Origin: Myxococcales bacterium
Lineage (GTDB): Bacteria > Myxococcota_A > Polyangia > Polyangiales > Polyangiaceae
Direction: 5' to 3'
Assembly (NCBI GenBank): GCA_016706225.1
Contig: JADJKB010000021.1
Location: 372,001 to 436,000, forward strand
DNA length: 64,000 nucleotides
Below are positions 17,282 to 26,054 of this stretch, one piece after another. The position numbers were made by a program, and so were the translations under genes. Every line of letters starts with the position of its first letter. Within the stretch, counting starts at the first letter, position 1. The notes under the pieces were generated by a model. The model was not told the origin of the DNA and did not search any database. It saw only the letters and a program-made list of their open reading frames with translations.

Positions 17282-18459
17282 GCGACCGTCCTTCGACCCC
17301 CGATGTCCTCGCCGAGCTCGGGCGTGCGCCGATCCCCGTCGAGGAGCCCGACGTCACCGAAGCTCGTCGGGGTCGCGTCGTCAGTCAGCTCGCGCGTTCG
17401 ATCCGCGAGTCGAAGGCCACACGGGAGCGCGCCCGGCGCCAACGCATTGCCGTGTCCGTGCTGGCGGTCGCGGCGCTGTTGGCCCTCTTCATCGGCGGAC
17501 TCTGGCGCGGAGCAGGCACTCCCCACACCGAGAGTGTGGCCAGTGTGCGCGCGAGCTCCTCCGGCGTCCTGGTCACCCACGGCGCCGAGTCGAGCGTCGC
17601 GCAGGTGAACACGGAGCTCAGCCTCGCGAGCGGCGATGGAGTCAGCACGGTAGCCGATGCCCACGCAGCGCTCCGCCTCGCGAGCGGCGCCGAGGTGAAG
17701 ATCAGCGCGAGCACGCGGGTAACCCTGTCCGCAGCCACCGCCGGCGACGAACAGCTCGAGCTCAGCACAGGCGAGATCGCCGTGCAGGTGCCACATCTGG
17801 GTGAACATGGCAGCTTCCGGGTGCAAACACCGGATCTGCGCGTCGTCGTGCACGGCACCGCGTTCGTCGTCCGGGTCTCCAAGCGAAGCGAGGGAGTGGG
17901 CACACTGACCGAGGTCACGGTGACCGAGGGCAAGGTCTCGGTCGAGCGCCAGGGAGCCACTCGCTTCCTGACCAAGGGTCAGAGCTTCCGCTCGGACGCG
18001 GACGAGTCCAAGTCGACGAAGAACGACGTTGCTCCGCGCCCGACCGCGGAGGCAGCGCCGCCGAGCGCGGACACATCGCCCAGCGCCGAAGCGGCCGGCA
18101 AGACGACAGCGCCCGTAAAGCCCGCGTCGCCCGTCACTGCACCGACCAAGGCTGCCATCAACGACCCCTCGGCGCTGGCCGAGCAGAATCGGTTGTTCGG
18201 CGCTGCCGCTGCCGCGCGCCGCAAGGGCGACGATGCCACGGCGCTCGGCCACCTGAATCAGTTGCTGTCACGATATCCGAACAGCCCCTTGGCACCGGAA
18301 GCGCGCGTCGAGCGTTTCAGGGCACTGGCTCGCTCCGGAAAACAGTCCGAGGCAGCGCAAGAGGCGCGGCGTTATTTGCTCGAGCACCGTGGTGGCGCAG
18401 CCGAAGAAGAAGCGCGCGGCGTCGCGCTCACCCCTGGCGGCAGTTCCAAGCCCAAGTGA
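17278..18459 (+). CDS. FecR-domain membrane protein (probable sigma-factor regulator) with TPR tail
   Basis: This 393-residue protein has one membrane helix (about residues 61-77, SVLAVAALLALFIGGLW), a periplasmic FecR-type domain with HGTAFVVRVS and VTEGKVSVERQG (about 100-240), a Ser/Pro/Ala linker, and a C-terminal tetratricopeptide-like pair (SRYPNSPLAPEARVERFRAL). Such proteins often act as anti-sigma factors or signal transducers. The GTG start overlaps the sigma-factor stop (GTGA), so they are co-translated. The gene abuts the convergent lipoprotein gene at 18460. Confidence 0.82.
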   Translation: MSDRPSTPDVLAELGRAPIPVEEPDVTEARRGRVVSQLARSIRESKATRERARRQRIAVSVLAVAALLALFIGGLWRGAGTPHTESVASVRASSSGVLVTHGAESSVAQVNTELSLASGDGVSTVADAHAALRLASGAEVKISASTRVTLSAATAGDEQLELSTGEIAVQVPHLGEHGSFRVQTPDLRVVVHGTAFVVRVSKRSEGVGTLTEVTVTEGKVSVERQGATRFLTKGQSFRSDADESKSTKNDVAPRPTAEAAPPSADTSPSAEAAGKTTAPVKPASPVTAPTKAAINDPSALAEQNRLFGAAAAARRKGDDATALGHLNQLLSRYPNSPLAPEARVERFRALARSGKQSEAAQEARRYLLEHRGGAAEEEARGVALTPGGSSKPK

Positions 18460-19020
18460 TCAGCCCTTGCACTGATGCTCGGCGAGGTCGCACGTCTTAC
18501 CGCCCGTGCAGTGTCCGTCGGTCAGGCACTCCACACACTCGCGCATGTCGCAGTGGGGTTTGTCCCCGACACACTCCGCGTCGGTGAGGCACTGCCCACA
18601 ACGCCCGAGCACACACAGCGGCTCGTCCCCGCTCTTGCAGTCGTCGTTCGTCCGACAGTCCACGCACGCGCCGCTGGCCAGATCGCAGTGTTGACCCTCC
18701 GACTGGCAATCGGGCTCGCCGGCGCAAGCACCTCGGCACTCCCCGGACGGATCACACGCTCTTCCTGCCTCGCAGTGCCCGGAGACCAGACAGCGCACGC
18801 AGCGCCGCTGAGCCGGGTTGCAGAACTGGGTCTCGCCGGAACATTGGCTCGCGTTCGTGCAACCGCCGCCACCGCTCACCCCCGTGCCGCCCGCACCGCC
18901 CGTGCCGCTCGCACCGCCGGCGTCAGACCCGCCGGCGCCCGACAAGAGCGAGAGCTCCTGATCGTCACCGCACGCCACCAGGCACGCCGAAACGAGCAGG
19001 CCAGCCATGATGGCGCGCAT
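18460..19020 (-). CDS. Cys-rich repeat lipoprotein
   Basis: This 186-residue lipoprotein has a signal peptide ending CLVACGD, a Gly/Ala linker and about five CxxC-type six-cysteine modules (for example CVDCRTNDDC). It is the same type as the genes at 14461 and 19136. It runs divergently from the latter, sharing about 115 bp of upstream sequence. Probably exposed on the outer membrane; no enzymatic motif is seen. Confidence 0.82.
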   Translation of the reverse strand: MRAIMAGLLVSACLVACGDDQELSLLSGAGGSDAGGASGTGGAGGTGVSGGGGCTNASQCSGETQFCNPAQRRCVRCLVSGHCEAGRACDPSGECRGACAGEPDCQSEGQHCDLASGACVDCRTNDDCKSGDEPLCVLGRCGQCLTDAECVGDKPHCDMRECVECLTDGHCTGGKTCDLAEHQCKG

Positions 19021-19135
19021 TGGGGCAAAGATAGCGCACTTCCCTGCGCTCTTCCCGCAGCTTTGTCCCTGCCTGCCCGAACCACCCTGCGGTTACTCTA
19101 CGGAAGTCAGCCGGAGTGCTGTCAGGAGAATCCCC

Positions 19136-19888
19136 ATGCCTTCCCCCCATACTTCCTTTGGTGTGCGCGGCCTCGGTGCCGCCACCTTGGCGTTGCTGTT
19201 CGCCTTCGCCTGCGGCAGCAGCGACGACGCGGGCCTCGGTGGCCTCGGCAACCAGGCCGAGTGCAAATCCAACAGTGATTGCAACGGCGGCGATCCGTAC
19301 TGTCAGGACGGCCGTTGCGTCGCCTGTTCCTCGAACAGCGACTGCAAAGATCCCGGGACGACCTGTGACAGCGTGACGGGCGATTGCAAGCGGACGTGTA
19401 CCGCGGCCACCGACTGCACCAATGGCAACGCGCAAATCTGCTCCGACAAACGTGGTGTGTGTGTGCGCTGCCAGGCCAACACGGACTGCAACGGCGACAA
19501 CCCGCTGTGCAACACGACCATCGACCGCTGCGTCGAATGCAAGACCAGCGCCGACTGCGGCAACGCCAACCCGGTCTGCGACATCCTGGCTGGTGAGTGC
19601 GGCGAGTGTGCGGTCAACGCCGACTGCCCCAGCGCGCGCCCCAAGTGCGAGGAGCGCCACTGCATCTCGACCGGTTGCACCAGCAACGAGGGTTGCGGCG
19701 GCGAGCGCCCGTACTGCGACGTCGAAGCCAAACAGTGCGTCGAGTGCCTGACGGATCAGAACTGTGCCGGTGGCGGCAAGCCGGCGTGCGACAAACAAGA
19801 AGGCCGCTGCGTCGAGTGCACCTCGAACGAGTTCTGCGACCCAGGGCAGACCTGCGACCTGAAAGGCATGGAGTGCAAGGGAGGCTGA
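19136..19888 (+). CDS. Cys-rich repeat lipoprotein
   Basis: This 250-residue lipoprotein has its lipobox at FAFACGS and almost no Gly linker, then about seven repeats of the CVEC-x4-DC-x4-NP-x-C-x6-C module. The ATG at 19136 has AGGAGA seven bases upstream, which fixes the start although the frame is open back to 19007. It is paired divergently with another Cys-rich lipoprotein gene and lies upstream of an FG-GAP lipoprotein in the same direction. A surface or matrix role is inferred. Confidence 0.83.
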   Translation: MPSPHTSFGVRGLGAATLALLFAFACGSSDDAGLGGLGNQAECKSNSDCNGGDPYCQDGRCVACSSNSDCKDPGTTCDSVTGDCKRTCTAATDCTNGNAQICSDKRGVCVRCQANTDCNGDNPLCNTTIDRCVECKTSADCGNANPVCDILAGECGECAVNADCPSARPKCEERHCISTGCTSNEGCGGERPYCDVEAKQCVECLTDQNCAGGGKPACDKQEGRCVECTSNEFCDPGQTCDLKGMECKGG

Positions 19889-19949
19889 CAACCGCCAGCC
19901 TCTCTCTCTCGACCTGACGGCACCGGACAGACGAGCTAAGCTCCGGCGC

Positions 19950-22409
19950 ATGCGCCATCAGATCTGGTCGGGCTTGGTGTTGGCGGCCGCGGCTGCCGGA
20001 GTTGCCTTCGCTTGCGGCGGAGACAGCGAAGGCGGCACGGCCGGCGGTGACTGCGGCGGCGGCTGCCCCACCGGTCAGGTGTGCAAGAGCGGCAAGTGCA
20101 CGAGCACCGGAGACTCGGGCGTCGGCGGCACCGGCAGCGGAGGCACGAGTGGAGCCGGCGGTTCGGGCGGCCTCAACACCGACGGTCCGGCCTGCGCAGC
20201 AGCCAAACAGTGCGGCGCAACCTGCTGCGGCGCCGGCCAGTTCTGCGCGCTCGGCACCGCGTGCGCCATCGAACAAGATCCCTGCACCGGCAATGACGAC
20301 TGCTGGTTCGATAGCTACTGCCTGAACGGGCAGTGTGTTCCCTACGGCGTGCCCAAGGACAAGATCAAGGACGAGACCTGCAAGCTCGCCATCAGCATCG
20401 ACAAGATCGTGCCCTCGGTGCAGTGCCGCTGGACCGCGCCGCCCGCCGGCGACGCCCATCCGAACCACTTTCACGTCATGGCCACGCCGGTGGTCGTCGA
20501 CTTCGACTTCGACAGTGATCCGAAGACGCTCGCGCCGTCGATCATCTTCCCGACGTTCCCGACGAGCGGCAGCTACGGCAACCCAGGCATCCTGCGGGTG
20601 ATCAGCGGGTCGGACTGCTCACAGCAGTACAGCTTCGACAAGGCCGGGGACGAGGTCATGTCCCCGTCGTCCGTGGCGGTCGCCGATGTCGATGGTGACG
20701 GACGCGCAGAGATCATCGCGCCCGCCCACGGCGGCGGCATGCTCGCGTTCAAGTTCGATCCCACCGCCAAGACCTTCTCGCGCCTGTGGCGCTCGGGCAC
20801 CTGCGCCGGCGGCAAGGGTCCGCCCACCAGCCCCGACAGCACCGGTCCCGCCAAGTGGAGCGGGCCCAGCATTCACGACCTGAACGACGACGGAAAACCC
20901 GAGATCATCTACGGTGCGACCGTCTACGACAACGAAGGTTGTGTTTTGTCGAGCGCCCTCGGGTTCCCGAACTACAGCCAAGGTTACGTGCCGGTCATCG
21001 CCGACGTCGACGAAGACGGCAAGATGGAGCTGGTCCAGGGCAACGCCATCCACGAGTGGGACTCGACCACCAACAGCTGGAAGGTCGAGAGTTACTTCAA
21101 CGCCGCCGGCAAGGCCGCGGGTCAGGTCGCGGTGGCTGATCTCGGCAGCTTCCCGCTAGCGGCATTCAGCAACCAGGACCGCGCCGAGGTCGTGGTGGTC
21201 TCCGCGGGTCAGGTGCGAGTCCAGACCATCGACGGGAACATCATCTTCGGACCCGTGGCCATCCCCGGTGGCGGCACCGGCGGACCGCCGACGATCGCCG
21301 ACTTCGACGGCGACGGCCGACGGGAGTTCGCGAGCGCCGGCGGCACCCAGTACGCCGTCTTCGATTTCGATTGCCTCGCCGGCGGAAGCGCCGCGGGCTG
21401 CGGCGGTCAGAGCAAGACGAGCGGCATCCTGTGGCAACAGGCATCGCAGGACGGCAGCTCGAACGTCACGGGTTCGAGTGTGTTCGACTTCGACGCCAAC
21501 GGCTCGGCGGAGGCCGTCTACGCCGACGAGTGCTTCCTGCGCGTATACGAGGGCGCAACGGGCAAGGTGCTCTACAGCGCGGCGCGCTCGAGCGGCACCA
21601 CCTACGAGAACCCGGTGATCGTGGACGTGGACGGAGACTACCGCACCGAGATCGTGTCGGCGGTGAACGACTACGCCGGCAGCCTCGGCTGCCCCGCAAC
21701 GGATCCGCTCTTTCCGAGCGCCCAGTTCGCGGTCAACCACGGCATCGTCGTGCTGCGTGACGAACAAGATCGCTGGGCAGCCTCTCGCCCGGTCTGGAAT
21801 CAGCACGCCTACGCCGTCACCCACGTCGGCGACCACGGTGAGTCACCCAAGACCAGCGCTGTCGCCATCAACTGGAAAGATCCGAAGCTCAACAACTTCC
21901 GCCAGAACGTGCAGGGCGGCCTCGAGGCCCTCGGCGAGCCGGATCTCACCGCTGGCGGCGACGTCGGCGCGGTGAAATGCAACGGCACCCTCGCCACCGT
22001 CGAGGCCAAGGTCTGCAACCGCGGCACGCTGCCGATGGTGGGCGGCACGGAGGTCGCGTTCTTCGAAGGCTCCGAGACCGGCAAAGAACTGTGCAGCGCG
22101 CCCATCCCCATCGCCCTCGGCGTGGGCGAGTGCATGGTCGTGAGCTGTCAGGCAGATCTCGGTGGAAAGACCCTCGACGTGTTCGTGAAGGTCGACCCGA
22201 AATCACTCAGCAAGGAGTGCTGGGAGCAGAACAACGCCGCCATCTACAAAGGGCGTCGCGTGCGGCCAGGTGCCGCACTGATCAGTCGCTGGAGACGTCG
22301 GAGCCGGCGTCACTCGGCGCGGCGCCGTCGCCGCAAGGCTTCGGCACGATGTTGTCGGGCTTGGGCACGCCGGCGGGCAGGGCCCCCCAGTCGTAACACT
22401 GCTTGGTGA
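19950..22409 (+). CDS. FG-GAP/VCBS repeat lipoprotein with frameshifted C-terminus
   Basis: This large lipoprotein (lipobox VAFACGG) has a short Cys-rich head and then repeated VADVDGDGRAEI-like units (IADVDEDG, IADFDGDGRRE, VIVDVDGDYRTEI), the calcium-binding blades of an FG-GAP beta-propeller. Up to AIYKG at about 22253 the sequence is normal. Beyond it the frame turns into Arg-rich text antisense to the next gene. Dropping one G of the GGG at 22251-22253 would give a short tail ending at a TGA at 22279-22281, one base from the end of the convergent gene. The natural end is probably 22281, and the extra G is a real mutation or a sequence error. Confidence 0.8.
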   Translation: MRHQIWSGLVLAAAAAGVAFACGGDSEGGTAGGDCGGGCPTGQVCKSGKCTSTGDSGVGGTGSGGTSGAGGSGGLNTDGPACAAAKQCGATCCGAGQFCALGTACAIEQDPCTGNDDCWFDSYCLNGQCVPYGVPKDKIKDETCKLAISIDKIVPSVQCRWTAPPAGDAHPNHFHVMATPVVVDFDFDSDPKTLAPSIIFPTFPTSGSYGNPGILRVISGSDCSQQYSFDKAGDEVMSPSSVAVADVDGDGRAEIIAPAHGGGMLAFKFDPTAKTFSRLWRSGTCAGGKGPPTSPDSTGPAKWSGPSIHDLNDDGKPEIIYGATVYDNEGCVLSSALGFPNYSQGYVPVIADVDEDGKMELVQGNAIHEWDSTTNSWKVESYFNAAGKAAGQVAVADLGSFPLAAFSNQDRAEVVVVSAGQVRVQTIDGNIIFGPVAIPGGGTGGPPTIADFDGDGRREFASAGGTQYAVFDFDCLAGGSAAGCGGQSKTSGILWQQASQDGSSNVTGSSVFDFDANGSAEAVYADECFLRVYEGATGKVLYSAARSSGTTYENPVIVDVDGDYRTEIVSAVNDYAGSLGCPATDPLFPSAQFAVNHGIVVLRDEQDRWAASRPVWNQHAYAVTHVGDHGESPKTSAVAINWKDPKLNNFRQNVQGGLEALGEPDLTAGGDVGAVKCNGTLATVEAKVCNRGTLPMVGGTEVAFFEGSETGKELCSAPIPIALGVGECMVVSCQADLGGKTLDVFVKVDPKSLSKECWEQNNAAIYKGRRVRPGAALISRWRRRSRRHSARRRRRKASARCCRAWARRRAGPPSRNTAW

Positions 22410-22887
22410 CGAACGGCTCGAACACACCGCAGAAGCCGGTGGACGGGCAACAGCCCTGCAGCTTCACGCCGCCGACGGTGTAACCGTCACAGTTCGGATC
22501 CGCAGCGTCCGGGGGAACCTGCGCGTCGAGGCCACCCTCGAGCAGCTTGGTGATGTCTTCTTGCGAGACACACCCGAGCCCGATGGCGCTGCCGTCGTAG
22601 CCACACTCGTTGGTGGGCAGACAACAACCCGGCGCAATACCACCGAGTCCGGGGCAATCCGCCGCGACGCACTTGCCGGCCTCCGCGGTCGTGCCGCCCG
22701 TGCCGCCACTCGTGCCGGCAGTGCCGCCCGTCGACGAACCGCCGGTGCCGGCCTCCGTCCCGCCGGTGCCACCGGTGCCGCCGGTCTTCTTGTTGTTGTC
22801 GCTCTCGGAGTCACCACCGCACGCGGGCGAGAGCCACGCGCCGAAGGTCACCGCCGCCACTGCAAGGATTGCTCGATTCCTATTCAT
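22282..22887 (-). CDS. predicted lipoprotein, Cys-rich C-terminal domain
   Basis: This 201-residue lipoprotein has its lipobox at LSPACGG, a Gly/Thr linker to about residue 70 and a C-terminal domain with about ten Cys in pairs (CCLPTNECGYD, GCCPSTGFCGVF). The Cys pattern differs from the repeated modules of the neighbouring lipoproteins. Its stop abuts the expected end of the convergent FG-GAP gene, which supports a frameshift there. Function unknown. Confidence 0.78.
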   Translation of the reverse strand: MNRNRAILAVAAVTFGAWLSPACGGDSESDNNKKTGGTGGTGGTEAGTGGSSTGGTAGTSGGTGGTTAEAGKCVAADCPGLGGIAPGCCLPTNECGYDGSAIGLGCVSQEDITKLLEGGLDAQVPPDAADPNCDGYTVGGVKLQGCCPSTGFCGVFEPFVTKQCYDWGALPAGVPKPDNIVPKPCGDGAAPSDAGSDVSSD

Positions 22888-22932
22888 GTCGCACCACCGG
22901 GGCGGGAGGCTAACACGACAGCTGCGGGTCGG

Positions 22933-23520
22933 TCAGGTCTGCCCAGCGAGCTTGCCGAGGATCCCGCGGGAAACCCCCTTCAGCGTCTCGAACACACCCA
23001 TGCCGGTCCGCGCGCAGGCCTCGAAGTCTGGGACCTTCGTCGGGTTCAAGAGCCCCCGCAGCTCTTCGAGGTCCATGGCGTTCGGCAGGTCGCGTTTGTT
23101 GAACTGCACGATGTACGGGGTGTTGTCCGTGCGGAGGCCATATTCCGCCAGGTTGTGGTGCAAATTGTCGAGGCTCTCCTGGTTTGCCTCGAGCCGCTCG
23201 GTCTGGGAATCCGCGACGAAGATCACCCCGTCGGCGCCCTTCAAGATCAGCTTGCGGCTGGCGTCGTAGAACACCTGACCTGGCACCGTGTAGAGGTGAA
23301 AGCGGATCTTGAAACCCCGCACGCTGCCGAGATCGATCGGCATGAAGTCGAAGAAGAGCGTGCGCTCCGTCTCCGTCGCCAGCGAGATCATCTTGCCCTT
23401 GCTGGCCGGGTTGGTCTTCTCGAAGATGTACTGCAGGTTCGCGGTCTTGCCGCAGAGACCCGGGCCGTAATACACGACCTTGCAGTTGATCTCCTTGGTC
23501 ATGTGATTGATGAAGCTCAT
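22933..23520 (-). CDS. mglA: MglA-type Ras-like GTPase
   Basis: This 195-residue small GTPase is very close to MglA, the polarity switch of gliding and twitching myxobacteria. The P-loop is GPGLCGKT (19-26), the switch II region TVPGQVFYDASRK (78-90) has the MglA-specific sequence instead of Ras DTAGQE, and the base-binding motif is NKRD (141-144). It is the last gene of a five-gene operon, three bases after a TerB-like gene. No mglB (roadblock) gene is in the operon. The second, canonical mglBA locus may lie elsewhere, so this may be a paralogue with another role. Confidence 0.9.
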   Translation of the reverse strand: MSFINHMTKEINCKVVYYGPGLCGKTANLQYIFEKTNPASKGKMISLATETERTLFFDFMPIDLGSVRGFKIRFHLYTVPGQVFYDASRKLILKGADGVIFVADSQTERLEANQESLDNLHHNLAEYGLRTDNTPYIVQFNKRDLPNAMDLEELRGLLNPTKVPDFEACARTGMGVFETLKGVSRGILGKLAGQT

Positions 23521-23523
23521 GCT

Positions 23524-24087
23524 TTAGCTCCCGAGCTCCGCGCGAACGCGCTCGACGACGCCTGCGACCACCTTCGCGGTCTGTTCCTTGGTCAACCCGA
23601 AGTGTCCCCCGAGCTCCGACAGGGCGTCGGCCTCTGGCCCGCCAAGCGCACCATCTGCGAGCGCAACCACCGTCGCAAAACCGAGCGCCTCGGTCTGCCG
23701 CTCCGGCTCCGCGAAGTCCTCCGCCGCCCGGCGCAGCCGCTCGCGGCGACCGAGCATCTCGACGGCGGCGTCGAGATCCTTGAAGTGCAGCTCCAGGGCG
23801 TCTTGCGCCAGCGACTTGCCGGTCAGGCGCTCGAGCAGCTCGGCCAGGGCATGGCGCTCTTCCTCGGCGAAGCCGTCGGCGGAGGCCACCAGATACGCCA
23901 GCTCCAGGATCGAGACGAAGTAGGCGCCGGTCACCGCATCGTCGCGCTGCTGCGCGGCGTCGGCTTCCTGCTTCAGAACGCCCGTCGTCGGCAGCGCCCC
24001 CACGGACGCGTGCTCGACGGCGGCCTGGATGGCGGCGCGCACACGAGCGACGCCGAACTCGGTCAGGTCCACGGTCGGAAGGCTCAT
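23524..24087 (-). CDS. TerB-like helical protein
   Basis: This 187-residue helical protein has two repeated helical hairpins, AYLVASADGFAEEERHAL near residue 60 and VVALADGALGGPEADALSE near residue 145, each with the A-D-G-x-x-x-x-E pattern of TerB domains. Such domains are linked to metal binding and membrane-associated stress complexes. The ATG at 24087 is 19 bp after the ATPase stop, and the stop lies three bases before the mglA start, so it is embedded in the operon. The frame is open upstream into the ATPase gene but that is antisense-like text. Confidence 0.75.
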   Translation of the reverse strand: MSLPTVDLTEFGVARVRAAIQAAVEHASVGALPTTGVLKQEADAAQQRDDAVTGAYFVSILELAYLVASADGFAEEERHALAELLERLTGKSLAQDALELHFKDLDAAVEMLGRRERLRRAAEDFAEPERQTEALGFATVVALADGALGGPEADALSELGGHFGLTKEQTAKVVAGVVERVRAELGS

Positions 24088-24106
24088 CAATGCTCCAATG
24101 CCACGG

Positions 24107-24721
24107 CTACTCGGCAGCATCAACGCCGGAGGACCAATCCCGGTGGACCCGCTCGACCTCGTCGTAAAGCTCGAACAGAACCTCGCGCAGATTGCCCCGA
24201 TGGCGCGCGAGGGCGGCGGCGAGGCGGGGGTGCTCGGGGACCGGCCAATTGCGCCCGGAGACGAGCTGCCGGACCACGAGCTCGGCGGTTTCCGGAGTGA
24301 CCGCGCCGAGGCGGAGGCTGGCGTAGCCAATGTCGTGATGAGCGGTGACGACGAAGGCCGGGCGGGTGCGCGCGCGCGCCGCGGCGAGCCGGAGCCGCGC
24401 CCAGGCCGACAGCTCCTCGTACTCGTCGACCAGCCACAGCTCCCGCGGCCCGCGCGTCGCGAAGCGCTCGGGAGCAAACCCTTCGGAGCCGCGAACCCGC
24501 GTCACCCGAAAGCTCGCTGAGAGCGCGCGAGCTTCGAGCAGCGCCAGGAGCGAGCTCTTGCCACTGCCGTGGGGTCCGACGATTTGATGTCGCGCTCCGG
24601 GGACGAGCGCCCGCGAGCACAACCACTCGAGCTCGTCGCCGAACCACGGTAGCTGCCCCGGCGCAAAACGCGCCGCGACGAACGGGTTGTGCGGCGCACC
24701 GTGAAACCTCATGCCGGCCAC
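24107..24721 (-). CDS. small P-loop ATPase
   Basis: This 204-residue protein has a Walker A motif GPHGSGKSS (49-57), Walker B ELWLVDEYEE (94-103) and a following TAHHD that may act as sensor 1. It looks like a compact AAA/STAND-type NTPase without further domains. It overlaps the upstream arrestin-like gene by 13 bp and lies between it and the TerB-like gene, so a shared function with the GTPase operon is likely. The substrate is unknown. Confidence 0.8.
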   Translation of the reverse strand: MAGMRFHGAPHNPFVAARFAPGQLPWFGDELEWLCSRALVPGARHQIVGPHGSGKSSLLALLEARALSASFRVTRVRGSEGFAPERFATRGPRELWLVDEYEELSAWARLRLAAARARTRPAFVVTAHHDIGYASLRLGAVTPETAELVVRQLVSGRNWPVPEHPRLAAALARHRGNLREVLFELYDEVERVHRDWSSGVDAAE

Positions 24722-25068
24722 CCGACGAGGAAGTCCTTCTCCTCGATCTGATCACCCCCGAGCGGCGCCTGGCGACGCACGCTGACCAACCACCTCAACT
24801 TGAGCAAAGTCCCGGTGTAGCTCACCGGCAAGAGCGGCAGGTTCACCTCGAAGCGGTGGCTACCGGTTGCCGCGTCGCCCGCACCGTCCGAGAGCACGCG
24901 AAAGAGCGCGACCTCGAGGTCGGTGTTGCCTTTACCGTCGGTCATCCACATGACCGTCAGCTCGACCTTGCGCTCTTCTTGACCTGCGAGCGGTGTGAGA
25001 ACGACTCGTCCGCGCAGCACACCGCCGGGCTCACACAGCTCGCGCTCGAGCTCGATCTCGATGCTCAT
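24709..25068 (-). CDS. small arrestin-like beta-sandwich protein
   Basis: This 119-residue protein starts MSIEIELERELCEPGGVLRGRV, the typical opening strand pair of arrestin/Vps26-like sandwiches, in which a hydrophobic strand precedes PGGxLxG. It ends in a basic loop and KDFLVGWPA. It overlaps the upstream membrane protein by 4 bp (ATGT/stop overlap) and the ATPase by 13 bp. The fold is inferred from pattern only; no catalytic residues are seen. Confidence 0.7.
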   Translation of the reverse strand: MSIEIELERELCEPGGVLRGRVVLTPLAGQEERKVELTVMWMTDGKGNTDLEVALFRVLSDGAGDAATGSHRFEVNLPLLPVSYTGTLLKLRWLVSVRRQAPLGGDQIEEKDFLVGWPA

Positions 25069-26048
25069 GTGGCCGGCCTCGGCAGCGCACGGAAGGAAAA
25101 TCCCTCGTCGTAGTCGGGCCAGCCGGCGATTTCGGCGTGCACGGTGACCAGCCAGAGCAGCTGGTTGTTCTCGGAGGCAAAAGACGCCGGCGCGTCGGCG
25201 GGCAGGGTCAACACCAGATCGTGAGTCCAGTGTTCACCCCGGGCGACGCTGCGCCCCGGCTCGTCGAACAGTGTGCGCTCGAACACGACGTGTTCTTCGC
25301 TGCGAGTGCTGGTGCCCACGCTGTAGCGGACGACTTCTTTGCACGAGACACCGATGCGGTAGCGGGTGACGCGGGCGGGGCCCGACTGATCGACGTGAAT
25401 CGAGAGCTCGTCACCCAGGTAGGTCGGCTCGGCGGAAATCTCGACCCGGGGCAGGCGCCGCCGGCCGATGCGGCGCCGCACGAAGGCGAAGGTGACGTAA
25501 GAGCCGATGCTGACGAACAGCAGCAGGAAGAGTGAGCCCAGGATGTTGCGGCTCTCGACCATGACCAGAAAGAACGGCCAGGTGATGCCGTTCCAGACGA
25601 CCATGAAGACCACTTCGGCTGCGGTGCTGGCGGTAGAGTGGAGCGAGATGGTGCGGGCGAGCACCCGACCGGGCAGGGTCTCGAGCCGCTGCACGGGTGC
25701 GGTGTCGAGCACATCCGCGTAGAGCTCCCGGGCGCTCCGCGAAAGGCCGGCGGCGTGGCGGTAGACATCACGTTCCGCCGCGGGTGGCAGCACGTCGCTC
25801 TTGGGCAGAGGGCGCCGCTTCTTTGCTGCTCGCGCCTCGGGCGACTGGGTATCGAGCAGCGCGCCGCGGATGATCATGCCGCCGGCGAAGAGGAATGCTC
25901 CGCCGAACGGCAGTCCCACCCAGGCCGAGCTGTGACCGACTGCGACGTCACGGAGTGCGGCGACGAAGGCCCAGCCCCCGACGCCGACGAATGGCAAAGC
26001 GAAGCCGATCTTCGCCAGAGTTGCGATGGGGCCGCTGCGGGTGGCCAT
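25065..26048 (-). CDS. membrane protein with C-terminal arrestin-like domain
   Basis: This 327-residue protein has two N-terminal membrane helices (about 10-32 and 41-62), a cytoplasmic loop, a second hydrophobic pair (about 142-190), and a soluble C-terminal domain starting EISAEPTYLGDELSIHV that resembles the small arrestin-like protein encoded just downstream. It is the first gene of the operon that ends with mglA. It could dock the ATPase and GTPase to the membrane. No enzymatic motif is visible. Confidence 0.72.
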   Translation of the reverse strand: MATRSGPIATLAKIGFALPFVGVGGWAFVAALRDVAVGHSSAWVGLPFGGAFLFAGGMIIRGALLDTQSPEARAAKKRRPLPKSDVLPPAAERDVYRHAAGLSRSARELYADVLDTAPVQRLETLPGRVLARTISLHSTASTAAEVVFMVVWNGITWPFFLVMVESRNILGSLFLLLFVSIGSYVTFAFVRRRIGRRRLPRVEISAEPTYLGDELSIHVDQSGPARVTRYRIGVSCKEVVRYSVGTSTRSEEHVVFERTLFDEPGRSVARGEHWTHDLVLTLPADAPASFASENNQLLWLVTVHAEIAGWPDYDEGFSFRALPRPAT

Positions 26049-26054
26049 GCGATT

